NCBI RefSeq assembly: GCF_001425865.1
Contig: NZ_LMDS01000005.1
Coordinates: forward strand, 1,056,890-1,120,889
DNA length: 64,000 nucleotides
Reading direction: 5' to 3'
Source of the DNA: Rhizobacter sp. Root404
GTDB taxonomy: Bacteria; Pseudomonadota; Gammaproteobacteria; Burkholderiales; Burkholderiaceae_C
Notes under the pieces: model-generated
Told to the model about the DNA's origin: nothing
Seen by the model: only the letters and a program-made list of their open reading frames with translations
Databases searched by the model: none
Program-made: the position numbers and the translations under genes
Shown: in pieces, positions 7,344 through 15,872 of the stretch
Numbering within the stretch: the stretch's first letter is position 1
Layout: each line of letters starts with the position of its first letter

Positions 7344-10235
7344 ATGAAAAACCCAACCACCCAAGTATGCAACGCTGTCGCCCTGGCCCTGGCAGATATT
7401 GGCCGCTACGAGCGCCAAGAGCAACGCGAGCAGCAAGGCATCGTCGACGGCGAAACTCGCTACAAGCGCGCCATGGCCAAGGCTGAAGAAGCTGGCCGTG
7501 CCGGCGCCATGCCTCCGGAAGTCGCCATGACCAAGCGCCTCGTGCAGCCGGTCGTCATCGCCCTGGAAGACTGGGTGAAGGACGTCGAATCGGGCCACGC
7601 CCGCCAGTTCGCCACGCACATTCTGATGATTAAGGCCCTTGGCATCTACAGCTGCGCCTACCTGGCCCTGACCATCATGATGAACGACGTCACCCGCCTG
7701 CAGACCAGCACGATGTGCCACAAGCTGGCCAACGCCCTGCGCCTGGAAATGGAAGCGCGCGCCATCAAGGCCAAGTTCGAATCGACCATTGATGAGGACG
7801 GCAAGAGCAAGGCAGGCCTGTGGGGCTGGCTGGCGCAAGAGAAGCTCCGGCAAATGGGCAACGCGCCACCATCGGCCAAGAAGCGCTTCCTGGCTGACTG
7901 GCACCTGAAAGCTGGACTGACCGAGGAGTTCCAGGAGAAGCAGCTGGGCGTCGCTCGTTTGCTCATCGACCTGGTAGTGGACTCGACCGAGATGTTCGAG
8001 CGCCGCGACGAAAACGAGATGGTCCAAGTCAGCAAGAACGGCGAAATCACCTACAAGCCGCTGGTGCGCTCGTACCTCGACTACACCGACGAGCTCGAGC
8101 AAATGCTGAAGGAAGGCCACGAGACCATGGCTCGCCTGCGTCCGATGTATCCGGCCATGGTCGTGCCACCTACGCCCTGGACCGACCCCTACACCGGCGG
8201 CTACTTGACCCCGCACTTGAAGCTCGAGCTCATCAAGCGCCCGCACAAGACCGCCTACATCCGCCAGATGGCTGAGCGCGAGGAGTTCGGCAGCGTGCTG
8301 GCCGCGGTCAACGGCTTGCAGAACACGGCCTGGCGCATCAACACCCGCGTGGCAGAAGTCGCAACCCTGTTTTTCAAGGACGGCGTGCGCATCGGCACCT
8401 TCCCTGACCTGCGTGACAAGCCGGCGCCGACCATGCCGCAGTCGCTGCACGACGAGAAGGCAGCCGCCCGCGCCAATGGCGTGAAGGTGGCCGACTGGAA
8501 GAAGGGTTCCGACGCCTACAAAGCCTGGTGCAAGAAAGCCATCCCGGTGTACGAGCACAACGACAGCCTGGAGCGCAAGAACAACATCAAGAAAACCGCG
8601 GACACCTTGGTCGAAGCCCGCAACCTGGCCGAGGAAGGCATCGTCTGGTTCCCGTGGAACCTGGACAACCGCGGCCGCATGTACAACGCGTCGAACTCGC
8701 TGTCGGACCAAGGCGACGACTTGAACAAGGGCATCCTCGAGTTCGCCCAGGGTGAACCAGTGGACAACGCAGACGCCGAGGAAGACCTGGCTGTCCAGGT
8801 TGCAACCGCCTGGTCGAACGACGGCGTCGAGAAGGGCACCTTCGAAGAACGGTTGGCCTGGACGTACGAGAACTCGGACAAGATTCTGGCCGTGGATGCT
8901 GACCCGGTCGGAACGGTCGACTGGTGGAGCAGTGCGGACTGGGACAAGACCGAGAAAATCGGCAACACGGCCTGGACGTTCCTGGCTGCGTGTTTCGAGT
9001 GGGCTGCGTTCCTGCGCGCCAAGACCGAAGGCCGCACCCACGTCAGCCACTTCGTCTACCGCGTCGACGGCTCGTGCAACGGCCTGCAGCATTACGGCGC
9101 CGCCCTCCGCTGCCGCACCACTGGCGCAGCCGTGAACCTGGTGCCTGGCGAGCGGCCTGCGGACGTGTACCGCGAAGTGGCAGCGAAGACGCAGCTGCTG
9201 GTGACCAAAGACCTGCTGAGCACCGACGAGTTCACCGCACGCGCCGCCCGCACGTTCAACGACAACGTCGGCCGCAGCTTCGTGAAGCGCCCGGTGATGA
9301 CGACGCCTTACGCTGTGACTTCGCGCGGCATCGACAGCCAGATTCGCGAAGACGTGGAGAAGCTGCTGCCTGAACTGAAAAAGAAGGCCAAGGAGCTGAT
9401 GAAGTTTGTCGTGTATGCCCGCACCCACATCCAGGCCGCGCTGGCCGATGCAGTGCAAGGCGCCCGCCTCGGCATGGACTTCCTGCAGCTGGTGGCCCGC
9501 TTCGCAGCGGACGAGCAAGTGCCGGTCAAATGGAGCATCGAAGGCTTCACCGTGCTGCAGGCTTACCAGCGCACCGAGCTCAAGCAGGTCCGCACGTTCC
9601 TCCACGGCAAAACCAAGGTGCTGAAGCTGAAGAAGGAAAAGACGACGAGCCTGGAAATCGACTGCGACAACGACGAACAGTTGGCCCAGGTCGAACAGCT
9701 GGCCGAGATGCTGCTGCTGCAAGCCAAGGCCGACGGCAAGAAGAATTACGGACTGCGCAAGTCGCAACAAGACGCAATGAAAGCGCTGAAGCTCGAAGGC
9801 AAGCACTCGACGCGCGAGACCATCAGCATCCAGCGTCCAACTGGCAAGCTCGATGTACGCCGCCAAGCCGCAGGAATTGGCCCTAACTTCATTCACGCCG
9901 CCGACGCAGCGCATGCCCGGAACACGATTGTTTCGCTGCTCAAGCATGGCGTGACTGCGTTCAGCTTCGTGCACGACAGCTACGGTGTTCCGCTGCGCCA
10001 CGCTCGCTTGCTGGACCGGGTGCTGCGCGAAGAGTTCGTGAAGCTGCATAAGAAGCCACTGCTGCAGATGTTCTTCGACGAGGTCAAGGAAGTGATGACG
10101 GACGAACAGCTGGCCGGCCTGGACGCAGCACTGAAGGCGCACCCGACCCTGGGCAAGTTCAACGGCGGCGTGCCAATCATCGGCGACCTGGACCTGGACG
10201 ATGTGATGAACAGCAAATACTTCTTCGCACCTTGA
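7344..10235 (+). CDS. T7-type single-subunit DNA-directed RNA polymerase
   Basis: Phage-encoded polymerase that transcribes the middle and late genes from its own promoters. The 963 residues compare with 883 in T7. Conserved blocks align with T7: DNRGRMY from Asp441; the catalytic Asp575 in VDGSCNGLQH (T7 D537); the O-helix Lys648 and Tyr656 in KRPVMTTPY with exactly the T7 K631-Y639 spacing; and HDSYG with the second catalytic Asp878 (T7 D812). The C terminus ends in aromatic-rich KYFFAP, like the FAFA end of T7. A host-type and a phage-type promoter both precede it, so it may activate itself. Confidence 0.97.
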   Translation: MKNPTTQVCNAVALALADIGRYERQEQREQQGIVDGETRYKRAMAKAEEAGRAGAMPPEVAMTKRLVQPVVIALEDWVKDVESGHARQFATHILMIKALGIYSCAYLALTIMMNDVTRLQTSTMCHKLANALRLEMEARAIKAKFESTIDEDGKSKAGLWGWLAQEKLRQMGNAPPSAKKRFLADWHLKAGLTEEFQEKQLGVARLLIDLVVDSTEMFERRDENEMVQVSKNGEITYKPLVRSYLDYTDELEQMLKEGHETMARLRPMYPAMVVPPTPWTDPYTGGYLTPHLKLELIKRPHKTAYIRQMAEREEFGSVLAAVNGLQNTAWRINTRVAEVATLFFKDGVRIGTFPDLRDKPAPTMPQSLHDEKAAARANGVKVADWKKGSDAYKAWCKKAIPVYEHNDSLERKNNIKKTADTLVEARNLAEEGIVWFPWNLDNRGRMYNASNSLSDQGDDLNKGILEFAQGEPVDNADAEEDLAVQVATAWSNDGVEKGTFEERLAWTYENSDKILAVDADPVGTVDWWSSADWDKTEKIGNTAWTFLAACFEWAAFLRAKTEGRTHVSHFVYRVDGSCNGLQHYGAALRCRTTGAAVNLVPGERPADVYREVAAKTQLLVTKDLLSTDEFTARAARTFNDNVGRSFVKRPVMTTPYAVTSRGIDSQIREDVEKLLPELKKKAKELMKFVVYARTHIQAALADAVQGARLGMDFLQLVARFAADEQVPVKWSIEGFTVLQAYQRTELKQVRTFLHGKTKVLKLKKEKTTSLEIDCDNDEQLAQVEQLAEMLLLQAKADGKKNYGLRKSQQDAMKALKLEGKHSTRETISIQRPTGKLDVRRQAAGIGPNFIHAADAAHARNTIVSLLKHGVTAFSFVHDSYGVPLRHARLLDRVLREEFVKLHKKPLLQMFFDEVKEVMTDEQLAGLDAALKAHPTLGKFNGGVPIIGDLDLDDVMNSKYFFAP

Positions 10236-10241
10236 GATATT

Positions 10242-10256
10242 TATCCCTTACTGTAT
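10242..10256 (+). repeat. TATCCC intergenic element, copy 1
   Basis: TATCCCTTACTGTAT, six bases after the polymerase stop codon. Close copies occur at 20642, 30141 and 38467, with palindromic relatives at 14563 and 25353. Confidence 0.55.
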
Positions 10257-10261
10257 AAAAA

Positions 10262-10296
10262 GACGAGGCCTCCGCAAGGGGGTCTTGTCGCTTTTC
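10262..10296 (+). terminator. Terminator after the RNA polymerase gene
   Basis: Twelve-base stem including several G-U pairs (GACGAGGCCTCC with GGGGGTCTTGTC), GCAA loop, then GCTTTTC. Confidence 0.7.
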
Positions 10297-10304
10297 AGGC
10301 TCAC

Positions 10305-10329
10305 CTCGTCAGAGTAGACGCGTTATGAA
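10305..10329 (+). promoter_or_regulatory. Phage-polymerase promoter 2
   Basis: CTCGTCAGAGTAGACGCGTT followed by ATGAA. A full match to the conserved core, 70 bp after the polymerase gene. Confidence 0.8.
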
Positions 10330-10405
10330 GAAAAGCGCGGCCGGGCCGTTGTTTCGTTCTCCGTGGTTGGGTGTGTTTGCTGCCCATAAGACCGCGCTTT
10401 TCTTC
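10327..10405 (+). ncRNA. Putative structured RNA directly behind promoter 2
   Basis: The perfect 14-base inverted repeat GAAGAAAAGCGCGG / CCGCGCTTTTCTTC closes a 51-base loop. It begins at the end of promoter 2, so the transcript would start with this hairpin. A 57-codon ORF (10325-10498) overlaps it but has no ribosome site and runs through promoter 3, so an RNA element is the better reading. Confidence 0.45.
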
Positions 10406-10477
10406 CTCGTTCATGGGCCGCAAGGCAGAGGGGCACTCCTCCCCGCAGCAGGTGAAAGCCCTGCCCTAACAAATCAC

Positions 10478-10502
10478 CTCGTCAGAGTAGACGCGTAATG
10501 AA
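10478..10502 (+). promoter_or_regulatory. Phage-polymerase promoter 3
   Basis: CTCGTCAGAGTAGACGCGTA followed by ATGAA, 50 bp upstream of the SSB gene. A small GGGCG/CGCCC hairpin follows at once. Confidence 0.8.
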
Positions 10503-10551
10503 TTAACCCGGGCGCCACGCCCTCACCCAACCAACTCAAACGGATATCCAA

Positions 10552-11163
10552 ATGACCAAAATCTTCTCCCCCGTAGTCACCTTCGACTATTGCTTCTTCA
10601 ACAAACCCGCCACGAACCTCGAGCCCACCGGCATGTACGAGTCAACCTGTCTGCTCGACCCGTCCCTGCCTGGCGCTAAGGAATTCGTCCAGACGGTGCG
10701 TGCTGCATGGGAAGCCGCTGTAGCTGCCAACCCGAAGCTCAAGCCCGCTGCGCCGCCGCTGTCGAAAGACGCTGAGACTGGCTGGGTGAAGTTCAAAGTA
10801 AAGACGCGTGCCATGGTTCCCGACAGCAACAACAAAGGCCAGACGGTCCCTAACAAGCCGGGTGTCTGGGACCCCTTCAACAAGCCATGGGACATGTCGA
10901 AAATCATCTGCAAAGGCTCAGAAGGCATCGTCAACATCATGCTGGCGCCTTATACAAGCAAGGGCACCATCGGCCTCACGCTGCGTCTCTACCACGTGCA
11001 AGTCCTCAAGCACGTCGGCCCGGAGGACAAAGGAGCACCGTTCGTCCCAGCTGCGGACGACGAGCGCGTCGACCTGGCCGCCGGCAGCCCCTTCGGTGGC
11101 ACCCCCGCCGCCAAGCCAGCTGCACCCGCCGCGAGTGACATGAGTGCGTGGGACTTCGCCTAA
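10552..11163 (+). CDS. Single-stranded DNA-binding protein, T7 gp2.5-like
   Basis: Coats single-stranded DNA during replication and recombination. The 203-residue product begins TKIFSPVVTFDYCFFNKPAT, has an OB-fold-like body and ends in an Ala/Pro-rich linker plus an acidic, aromatic tail (SDMSAWDFA). That tail resembles T7 gp2.5, where the C-terminal tail contacts helicase and polymerase. It is the first gene behind promoters 2 and 3 and overlaps the endonuclease gene by 20 bp. The tail is kept although no phage DNA polymerase gene is present. Confidence 0.85.
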   Translation: MTKIFSPVVTFDYCFFNKPATNLEPTGMYESTCLLDPSLPGAKEFVQTVRAAWEAAVAANPKLKPAAPPLSKDAETGWVKFKVKTRAMVPDSNNKGQTVPNKPGVWDPFNKPWDMSKIICKGSEGIVNIMLAPYTSKGTIGLTLRLYHVQVLKHVGPEDKGAPFVPAADDERVDLAAGSPFGGTPAAKPAAPAASDMSAWDFA

Positions 11164-11533
11164 GAAGTCAGTCAAACGTTCCAAGTTCGAGGACCGCATT
11201 GACGCTTCACTAAAGGCACGCGGGGTCACTGCTCAATACGAGACGGTGACCCTTCACTTCGTGCCGGCGGTTCGCCGCTACAAACCCGATTTCCTGCTGC
11301 CCAACGGCATCCTGGTTGAAGCCAAGGGCTGGTTCAAGCCTGAGGACCGAACAAAAATGCTCGCCGTCCAGGCTCAACACCAGGACCGCGACATCCGCTT
11401 GCTGTTCCAGGACGCGACCAAGTTCCTGAGCAAGAAATCCCAAACCACATACGGTGACTGGGCGACCAAACACGGTTTCGTGTGGGCGTCCGGACACGAC
11501 ATACCTGACGACTGGCTGAATGAAAAACAATGA
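11144..11533 (+). CDS. Endonuclease I (Holliday-junction resolvase, T7 gp3-like)
   Basis: Resolves branched DNA and helps degrade host DNA in T7-type phages. The 129 residues include SKFEDRI (first acidic residue), YKPDFLLPNG with the catalytic Asp, and LVEAKGW with the Glu-x-Lys pair, in the order and spacing of T7 endonuclease I; TTYGDWATKHG and IPDDWL near the end also match. The start is a GTG at 11144 inside the end of the SSB gene. It overlaps the next gene by 4 bp. Confidence 0.9.
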   Translation: MRGTSPKKSVKRSKFEDRIDASLKARGVTAQYETVTLHFVPAVRRYKPDFLLPNGILVEAKGWFKPEDRTKMLAVQAQHQDRDIRLLFQDATKFLSKKSQTTYGDWATKHGFVWASGHDIPDDWLNEKQ

Positions 11534-11916
11534 AAACAAAACTGTACTTGAAACTGGCGGGAACGACTCCGGATGAGCGCTTCGACAAGAAGACCTGCAT
11601 CCGAGCGGCCCTCGCCGCGGGCTACATCGACACTGGCGCCCACTTAATCGTCAGCAACACCGGCGACATCCAGGCTGACCGCAGCGTGAACCGCAACGCC
11701 GAGAACTCAGACACCCCCTACACCGACGGCATCCTGGTTCTCGTGGCCGGCGGTGCGCCTGGGTCGGACCCGGTTGTGCCCCTGGACGCCCTGGTCACCA
11801 TGGCCAAGTTCCTGATTGCCCATGGTGGCAAGTTCGACCTGGTTGGGTTGGACCCGGACATCTTCCAGTGGAAGGCCTGGTACGCCGAGACGGTGGTGCC
11901 GTTCCTGCCCAAGTAA
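11530..11916 (+). CDS. Hypothetical phage protein
   Basis: 128 residues beginning MKTKLYLKLAGTTPDERFD. No signal peptide, membrane segment or known catalytic motif is visible. It is translationally coupled to the endonuclease gene (ATGA overlap) and followed by a terminator. Its place among replication genes suggests a role in DNA metabolism or host takeover, but nothing specific can be said. Confidence 0.7.
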   Translation: MKTKLYLKLAGTTPDERFDKKTCIRAALAAGYIDTGAHLIVSNTGDIQADRSVNRNAENSDTPYTDGILVLVAGGAPGSDPVVPLDALVTMAKFLIAHGGKFDLVGLDPDIFQWKAWYAETVVPFLPK

Positions 11917-11933
11917 TACCGCAGCACCCGACG

Positions 11934-11976
11934 GGGTTTCGTCCTTCTATTCATAGAGGGATGGAACCCATTTTTT
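11934..11976 (+). terminator. Terminator in the early/middle region
   Basis: Fifteen-base stem with G-U pairs (GGGTTTCGTCCTTCT / AGAGGGATGGAACCC), then ATTTTTT. Confidence 0.8.
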
Positions 11977-12024
11977 CGTCTATAGGCGACCGCACAGGTC
12001 AACCAACCAATAACGGAGACAACC

Positions 12025-12414
12025 ATGAAAGCAACCGAATTAAATCAGACCCGATTGGCAGCCATCGCGCCAGGGTACGGGGTCAACACCATCATTCTCA
12101 TTGACAAGAACTACAACGTTAAACGGATATCCGTCAGCGTTGACCTGCAAGAAGCAATAGCTTTCGAGAAATTGCCAGGAAGTAAGTTCTTCGCCTGCGT
12201 GAGTGACCCCCATGAGCAGCTCGGCCTGACCGTCGACCAGTACAGCGGAGCAACACCGCGCGTAAATAAGTTCCCTCCATGCGACCTCCAGCACTGGGCT
12301 GAAGTCGCCGTCCGCGCCGCTCGATTCGCTGTTGTAGAGCGCGAAGGCGAGGAGCGTGGCATTCCCCCAATACAAATGCTCGAAGAACTCGACGCGCTCT
12401 ACCCCATCAACTGA
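12025..12414 (+). CDS. Hypothetical phage protein
   Basis: 129 residues (MKATELNQTRLAAIAPGYGV), preceded by the phage-typical ACGGAGACAACC ribosome site. It looks soluble and mixed alpha/beta (NTIILIDKNYNVKRISVSVD). No family recognised. It is followed two bases later by promoter 4. Confidence 0.65.
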   Translation: MKATELNQTRLAAIAPGYGVNTIILIDKNYNVKRISVSVDLQEAIAFEKLPGSKFFACVSDPHEQLGLTVDQYSGATPRVNKFPPCDLQHWAEVAVRAARFAVVEREGEERGIPPIQMLEELDALYPIN

Positions 12415-12415
12415 C

Positions 12416-12440
12416 CTCGTCAGAGTAGACGCGTAATGAA
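12416..12440 (+). promoter_or_regulatory. Phage-polymerase promoter 4
   Basis: CTCGTCAGAGTAGACGCGTA then ATGAA, upstream of the 57-aa gene and the helicase. Confidence 0.8.
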
Positions 12441-12482
12441 ATAACCACGGGCATCCCGCCCAAAACCCAACGGAGACACACC

Positions 12483-12656
12483 ATGAAAACCATCAAATCC
12501 CCCCGCGTTAAAACCCAGTTCCGCAACGCCCTGGAAACCAGCCTCATCGCCCACCTGGCGCGCGGCGGCAAGAAAACCAAGGTGACCGGCGGCGTCTACA
12601 ACGCCATCAAGTCGCCCAACGGCTATTTCCACGACCAGCACTACGTCCAGGCTTAA
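12483..12656 (+). CDS. Small basic phage protein (57 aa)
   Basis: Starts MKTIKSPRVKTQFRNALETS after an ACGGAGACACACC ribosome site and ends three bases before the helicase start. It is Lys/Arg-rich with no cysteine, and could bind nucleic acid. No family recognised. Confidence 0.6.
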   Translation: MKTIKSPRVKTQFRNALETSLIAHLARGGKKTKVTGGVYNAIKSPNGYFHDQHYVQA

Positions 12657-12659
12657 GCA

Positions 12660-14564
12660 ATGAGCGCCGCCGACATCAGCCCGCAGGGCTCAACGGATGT
12701 AGAAGAGCTCATTTATTCCATCGAGTGCGCAAAGGACGAGTACGTCCTGGGCAACCTGGAAAAGCACATCGGCAACAGCGCCGCGGCGCGCAACGCCTAC
12801 GACGCACGCATGGCCTGGTTCCTCGAGGCCGACCTGGAGCTCAACGGTGCCTACAGCGTCGACGAGCCGGATGAGGATGAAACCACGTCCAACCCGGTCA
12901 CCCCAGTTGCCGCCCCGGTTCCAACCAAGATGACAACGACGATGACGGAGGTGAACATGGATTCATCCTTCGACTTCATTCCAGGACAACTGCCGTTGGC
13001 CAACGTTCGCGGCATCACGCCCGCCACGTTCAAGCACTGGAGCTACATGTTCGGGTTCGACAAGTTCCGGAACCCCGTGCACCTGGCCCAGCACCTGAAG
13101 GACGGCCAGCTCGTCGGCCAGCACGTGCGCCAGAAGGACGGCCGCACATCGTTCCTGGGCTCAACGGCCAAGCTGCAGATGTATGGGCAGTGGCTGTGGC
13201 CCGCCGGCGGCAAGAAGGTTGTCGTGACCAGCAGCGAGCTCGGCGCCTTGAGCGTCAGCCAAGCGCAGGGCCACAAGTGGCCAGTGGTGGCACTGCCTAC
13301 CGACCAACAGGGCGGCCTGGCGGCGTTCCGTCGCAACTTCGAGTGGCTGAACTCCTTCGAGGAAGTCATCCTGGCGTTTGAGTCGGACGAGCGCGAGCAA
13401 GCATTGGCGCAGCAATTCGCCGGTCTGTTCCGACCGGGCAAAGTTCGCCTGGCCAAGCTGACGGACAGCCTGACCGACATGCTGCAAGCTGGCCGCACCG
13501 AGGAAATCAAGTCGGCTCTCTGGCAAGCTGAAGTCTGGCGCCCGGGCGGCATCATCGAAGGCAGCGACATCACTATCGAATGGCTGGAGTCGGACGAAGG
13601 CGTGGTCGGCTACGAGCTGCCCTATCCCCGTCTGAACGACGCCCTGCGGGGGCTGCGTGCCAAGGAGCTCACGTTCCTCGTCGCCGGTTCCGGCATCGGT
13701 AAGTCAACTATCGCCCGCGAAATCGGCGCCCATCTGGTCATGCGTCACGGCCTCAAGGTCGCCAACGTGTTCCTGGAAGAAGGCCCTACCAAGTCCGCCA
13801 ACGCCTACATGGCAATCGACTGCAACGTGCCCTTGGGTGAACTTCGGTTGAACCCGAAAATTCTGACGCGTGACCAGAAGCTGGCAAGCATGGCTAAGTG
13901 GGCTCCGCTGACCATGTTCTTCAACCACTTCGGTTCGCTGGATAGTGCCGACTTGTTGGCCAAGCTGGAGTACTTCGCAGCCGCCGGTTGCAAGTTCCTC
14001 ATCCTGGACCACATCAGCATCGTTGTCTCCGGCATGGCCTCCTCAAAAGAGGGCGAGCGTAAAGACATCGACATCCTGGTCACTGCACTTCGTTCGCTCA
14101 TCGAGCGCACTGGCATGGGAATTATCTGCATTTCGCACTTGACCAAGGCCGATGGCACCCCGCACGAAGAAGGCGGCCGCATCAACCTCGACGACCTGCG
14201 CGGCTCTGGCTCCCTCAAGCAGCTGGCCGACAACGTCATCGCTCTGGAGCGCAACAGCCAGGACGAAGAGGCGCCGAACGAAGCCGACATTCGCTTGCTC
14301 AAGAACCGCGAGTGGGGAGACCAAGGACTCATGGACCGCATCTCCTACAACAAGGAAACCGGCCGCCTCCTGCCTTGTCCACGCAAGCCGAAGGAAGCCA
14401 AGGAAAAGGACGGCAGCCCATTTGCCGCTCAGGACAAACTGCTTCGCTCCAAGGCGGGCGCCACCAGCAAGAAAAAGCCAGACCCGACGGACCTGCGCAT
14501 GCAGCAGTACGCCGCCGGCCAGCAACAACTCCCTGTCGACCCCGACGCGGACATCCCATTTTAA
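12660..14564 (+). CDS. T7 gp4-like DNA helicase with degenerate primase half
   Basis: Hexameric replicative helicase of the T7 gp4/DnaB type, 634 aa. The helicase half is well conserved: Walker A GSGIGKST with Lys348, Walker B FLILDHIS with Asp450, then HEEGGRINLDDLRGSGSLKQ as in T7. Residues 188-245 keep a Toprim-like outline, but the T7 TEGEID motif is TSSELG here and FDMDEAG is FESDERE, so the catalytic Glu and one metal-binding Asp are lost. The first 99 residues have no zinc-finger cysteines and end in an acidic, Thr/Pro-rich linker. A strong internal GGAGGT site precedes Met100 (12957), so a shorter product is likely. Confidence 0.9.
   Translation: MSAADISPQGSTDVEELIYSIECAKDEYVLGNLEKHIGNSAAARNAYDARMAWFLEADLELNGAYSVDEPDEDETTSNPVTPVAAPVPTKMTTTMTEVNMDSSFDFIPGQLPLANVRGITPATFKHWSYMFGFDKFRNPVHLAQHLKDGQLVGQHVRQKDGRTSFLGSTAKLQMYGQWLWPAGGKKVVVTSSELGALSVSQAQGHKWPVVALPTDQQGGLAAFRRNFEWLNSFEEVILAFESDEREQALAQQFAGLFRPGKVRLAKLTDSLTDMLQAGRTEEIKSALWQAEVWRPGGIIEGSDITIEWLESDEGVVGYELPYPRLNDALRGLRAKELTFLVAGSGIGKSTIAREIGAHLVMRHGLKVANVFLEEGPTKSANAYMAIDCNVPLGELRLNPKILTRDQKLASMAKWAPLTMFFNHFGSLDSADLLAKLEYFAAAGCKFLILDHISIVVSGMASSKEGERKDIDILVTALRSLIERTGMGIICISHLTKADGTPHEEGGRINLDDLRGSGSLKQLADNVIALERNSQDEEAPNEADIRLLKNREWGDQGLMDRISYNKETGRLLPCPRKPKEAKEKDGSPFAAQDKLLRSKAGATSKKKPDPTDLRMQQYAAGQQQLPVDPDADIPF
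12944..12959 (+). promoter_or_regulatory. Internal ribosome binding site in the helicase gene
   Basis: GGAGGTGAAC immediately before an in-frame ATG at 12957 (MDSSFDFIPGQ). It resembles the T7 gene 4 arrangement, where an internal start makes a helicase-only form. Confidence 0.6.
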
Positions 14565-14578
14565 TCCCTTAGGGGATT
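14563..14578 (+). repeat. Palindromic relative of the TATCCC element
   Basis: AATCCCTTAGGGGATT, overlapping the helicase stop codon. Shares ATCCCTTA with the elements at 10242 and 30141. Confidence 0.4.
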
Positions 14579-14593
14579 CACCCGGAGAACACC

Positions 14594-14989
14594 ATGCAAA
14601 ACGAAAACCAAGTAATCGGCGCCGAAGTGGCCGCCCCACAGCTGGACGAGGCCGCCCCGGCCGTCACCCGCCCCGTGCGCAAGTACGTCGAGATGCGCCA
14701 CATGAGCCGCGCCGAGCGTCGTGCCGCAGGCTTCAAGGTCGGCCACATCCTCAGCAACGAAACCACGGTCAACGCCCAGGGCGAACTGGTGCAGAACATC
14801 CTGAAGGTTGTCGACAACAGCCAGCTGGAAGGCAAGCACACCCCCGGCCCGCAACCAGCGCCAGCCAAGCAGGCCAAGCGCATCCTGTTGCCGAACATGT
14901 TGCTGGCGATGCTGTTCATGCGCGCCGGCATCCTCGGCTACGACTTCTCCCCAACCAACTACCTCGAGGTGCCAGATGCAATTGCCTAA
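14594..14989 (+). CDS. Hypothetical phage protein
   Basis: 131 residues starting MQNENQVIGAEVAAPQ. The Ala/Pro-rich N terminus looks flexible; the middle (KYVEMRHMSRAERRAAGFKV) is basic and helical; the end is hydrophobic (LLPNMLLAMLFMRAGILGYD). First of sixteen small genes filling the space where T7 has its DNA polymerase. It overlaps the next gene by 14 bp. Not recognised. Confidence 0.65.
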   Translation: MQNENQVIGAEVAAPQLDEAAPAVTRPVRKYVEMRHMSRAERRAAGFKVGHILSNETTVNAQGELVQNILKVVDNSQLEGKHTPGPQPAPAKQAKRILLPNMLLAMLFMRAGILGYDFSPTNYLEVPDAIA

Positions 14990-15251
14990 CTGCAAGGAAT
15001 ACGTCGTGACTGTCAGCGAATTGCAGGCCGCAGCCCAAGCGGGCGTTCGTGCCCACCTGCTCAACGTCTTCTGGGCTGGTCAGCCTAGTCCAGAAGGCCA
15101 CTACTTGACCGATGCCCTGGTTGAGCAGGTTGCAGCCGCAGAACGATTCGTCGCTGCTGGCCAGCGTCACTTCACCCTGACCGTCGGGCTCAACGCCAGC
15201 GGTGTTGAAGCCCTGTTGAAGCAAGCCCAGGAGGGAAAGAAGAATGACTAA
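14976..15251 (+). CDS. Hypothetical phage protein (91 aa)
   Basis: Starts MQLPNCKEYVVTVSELQAAA at the ATG preceded by GAGGTG. Soluble, helical, no known motif. It overlaps both neighbours, indicating translational coupling. Confidence 0.6.
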   Translation: MQLPNCKEYVVTVSELQAAAQAGVRAHLLNVFWAGQPSPEGHYLTDALVEQVAAAERFVAAGQRHFTLTVGLNASGVEALLKQAQEGKKND

Positions 15252-15675
15252 GCCAACCAAGTCCACCCTGGTCACCCAAGTTGCAGCCCTCACCCTGGTC
15301 ATCCAGGAAATGGTTGCAACGAAGTACAACGTCGAGTCCACGGCCGTCAAGGTTGACTTCGATGAAACCGGGCGTGTCCTGGTCGACGTCCAAGGTGAGC
15401 CCTCGAGCGAACCAACCGAGGCCGACCTGGACCGCGCGCGTGCCGAGCGCACCAGCAAGGCACTGCGGTCGACCCTGGACATTCTCCAGGAGCCCCTGGT
15501 TGTCTCCGTGGGCTACGAGAGCGGCACGCTCGAGGTCCGCGACGCCAGCAACGACAAGACGCTGATTCGCCTGAAGCCGGATTTCTTCGCCAACCCGCCC
15601 ATGAAGTCTGTGGTGTGGCGCTTCGGTTGCTCGAAGTATTCAGTAAGGGAAGCAACGCCCGAAACCCCGCAGTAA
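15244..15675 (+). CDS. Hypothetical phage protein
   Basis: 143 residues (MTKPTKSTLVTQVAALTLVI) with an N-terminal amphipathic helix and a beta-rich body. No family recognised. It starts within the end of the previous gene (8-bp overlap). Confidence 0.6.
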   Translation: MTKPTKSTLVTQVAALTLVIQEMVATKYNVESTAVKVDFDETGRVLVDVQGEPSSEPTEADLDRARAERTSKALRSTLDILQEPLVVSVGYESGTLEVRDASNDKTLIRLKPDFFANPPMKSVVWRFGCSKYSVREATPETPQ

Positions 15676-15710
15676 ATCCAACAAAACAACCCAACCCCAC
15701 GGAGAACCAA

Positions 15711-15872
15711 ATGAACAGCCAAGTCAAAACCCGCACCGCTCACATGCGTGGCAAGGGGCGCTCGATGCGCCTGGACCCACCGACCCCGGCCGGCGCCGAC
15801 ATCTTGAGCCTCGAGCTCAACCCCAAGACCCGCACTGCGGTCATCACCTACGTCATGAAAGGCGTCAAATGA
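15711..15872 (+). CDS. Small basic phage protein (53 aa)
   Basis: MNSQVKTRTAHMRGKGRSMR start behind ACGGAGAACCAA, the phage-typical ribosome site. It overlaps the next gene by 4 bp. Function unknown. Confidence 0.55.
   Translation: MNSQVKTRTAHMRGKGRSMRLDPPTPAGADILSLELNPKTRTAVITYVMKGVK

Noticed and set aside
7281..10142. A 953-codon open frame on the minus strand opposite the RNA polymerase gene
   Set aside because: It mirrors the codon structure of a highly biased gene; the product is Leu/Val/His-rich without a recognisable domain, and the sense-strand polymerase is certain.
10325..10498. 57-codon ORF starting at the end of promoter 2
   Set aside because: No room for a ribosome site after the promoter, it covers the inverted repeat and runs through promoter 3.
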